This document shows, in pieces, positions 39,281-39,863 of a stretch of DNA of 39,863 nt. Within the stretch, counting starts at the first letter, position 1, and each line of letters begins with the position of its first letter. Source of the DNA: Candidatus Cacconaster equifaecalis (GTDB lineage: Bacteria > Bacteroidota > Bacteroidia > Bacteroidales > UBA932); contig JAGHVE010000161.1 of the NCBI GenBank assembly GCA_018064445.1, positions 1-39,863 on the forward strand, read 5' to 3'. The notes under the pieces are model-generated. The model saw only the letters and a list, made by a program, of their open reading frames with translations. It did not search any database and was not told where the DNA came from. The position numbers and the translations under genes were made by a program.

Positions 39281-39709
39281 TTACCGTATCTTGTCGATGC
39301 GGCGCTGATGCCGACCTCCCTCGAACCCGGTTTCAAGCCACATTTTCACGCAGGCTTTTGCCATCACCAGGGAGATGAACCTGGCCGGCAGAGCGAGTAC
39401 GTTGGCATCATTGTGAGCCTTCACCAGACGGGCCGTCTCCCTGTTCCAGGCGAGTCCCGCCCTTATTCCGGGACAGTGATTCAGAGTGATCGCCATTCCG
39501 TTGCCCGTCCCGCAAAGGGCTATCCCCTTCTCCACCATACCCTTTGAAATCCCTTCGGCCAGAGCATTGGCAAAATCGGGATAATCCACGCTCTGAGTTC
39601 CTTCGTACGTTCCGAAATCGACGACATCGTATCCCCTTCTCACAAGATAGAGAGAGATTTCCGCCTTATACAAGGCACCTGCGTGATCTGAAGCTATTCC
39701 TATCGTCAT
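39281..39709 (-). CDS. rpiB: Ribose-5-phosphate isomerase B
   Basis: A 142-residue RpiB/LacAB-type isomerase interconverting ribose-5-P and ribulose-5-P in the pentose phosphate pathway. SDHAG near residue 7, the catalytic Cys in IALCGTGNGMAI, and the phosphate-binding HNDANVLALPAR match the family; length is usual. It starts 1 nt after the gltX stop and is followed by truB after 11 nt, so gltX-rpiB-truB form one transcript. Confidence 0.97.
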   Translation of the reverse strand: MTIGIASDHAGALYKAEISLYLVRRGYDVVDFGTYEGTQSVDYPDFANALAEGISKGMVEKGIALCGTGNGMAITLNHCPGIRAGLAWNRETARLVKAHNDANVLALPARFISLVMAKACVKMWLETGFEGGRHQRRIDKIR

Positions 39710-39710
39710 A

Positions 39711-39863
39711 TCAGGCCAGTTTGGAAACAGCGGTATCTATTCTGCGCAAGGTTTCTTCCTTCCCGAAAAGGGCCATCATATCCGCTACACCGGGGCCTTT
39801 GGAAACTCCTACAAGGAAGAGCCGTAGGGAGTTCATAACCTTTCCCATAGGCCACTGGTTGGA
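39711..39863 (-). CDS. gltX: Glutamyl-tRNA synthetase, C-terminal end only
   Basis: The last 50 codons are in the window; the rest lies beyond the right edge, so the ORF is missing from the track. The peptide reads WPMGKVMNSLRLFLVG, then SKGPGVADMMALFGKEETLRR. This is the anticodon-binding C-terminal pattern (G-x-VM-x-x-LR-x-x-L-x-G...GP...L-x-LLGKE-x-x-x-RI) of class I glutamyl-tRNA synthetases. The stop is 1 nt from the rpiB ATG. Confidence 0.88.
   Translation of the reverse strand, partial: SNQWPMGKVMNSLRLFLVGVSKGPGVADMMALFGKEETLRRIDTAVSKLA

Noticed and set aside
1-39863. CRISPR arrays, rRNA genes, insertion-sequence transposases
   Set aside because: No regularly spaced repeat-spacer array, rRNA core sequence or transposase motif was seen on either strand.

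Overview
The window comes from a member of the Bacteroidetes, most likely order Bacteroidales. The reasons are Bacteroidetes-type promoters (TTTG or TTG, 19-21 nt, then TAnnTTTG) in front of several genes, few strong Shine-Dalgarno sites, DUF3853- and DUF6371-like proteins, a meso-DAP type MurE, and a division/cell-wall cluster in the order mraZ-rsmH-ftsL-ftsI-murE-mraY-murD-ftsW-murG-murC-ftsQ-ftsA-ftsZ. The genus cannot be fixed from the sequence alone.

Region 1 (1-498) holds the start of a YqiA-like esterase on the minus strand. Region 2 (499-11337) is a roughly 10.8 kb integrated element, visibly richer in AT than its surroundings. It is bounded by a 17-bp direct repeat (499-515 and 11321-11337), and the right copy is the 3' end of an intact tRNA-Arg(TCT). 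It carries a tyrosine integrase next to the left end, a DUF3853-like small HTH protein, a replication module (DnaC-like loader, RepA-like ATPase, an iteron-like repeat cluster, a DUF6371/Toprim primase-like protein), a run of small unknown genes, a lipoprotein, a tandem pair of stand-alone M41 (FtsH-type) peptidase-like proteins, and several candidate small RNAs. I see no relaxase, conjugation, capsid or terminase gene. It therefore looks like an integrative, self-replicating or hitch-hiking element rather than a full ICE or prophage.

Region 3 (11322-23488) is chromosomal housekeeping. On the minus strand are tRNA-Arg, a DUF368/PopT-type polyprenyl-phosphate transporter and pyruvate phosphate dikinase. 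Next come a plus-strand SDF-family symporter and a minus-strand dnaX-lptB-yhhQ group. These are followed by plus-strand genes for an M16 peptidase, an O-methyltransferase and a large EF-hand-like membrane protein, ending in a strong terminator.

Region 4 (23489-38492) is the dcw operon. It opens with a MraZ-box-like array of TGGAA repeats at exact 10-bp intervals and then runs through 13 tightly packed, often overlapping genes. Together these make UDP-MurNAc-peptides and lipid II and build the FtsA/FtsZ divisome.

Region 5 (38382-39863) is a minus-strand gltX(partial)-rpiB-truB group. The 3' end of truB overlaps the 3' end of ftsZ by 111 nt in antisense. The most unusual content is the RNA-rich right half of the element, the iteron doublets, the M41-like pair, and the ftsZ/truB tail-to-tail overlap.
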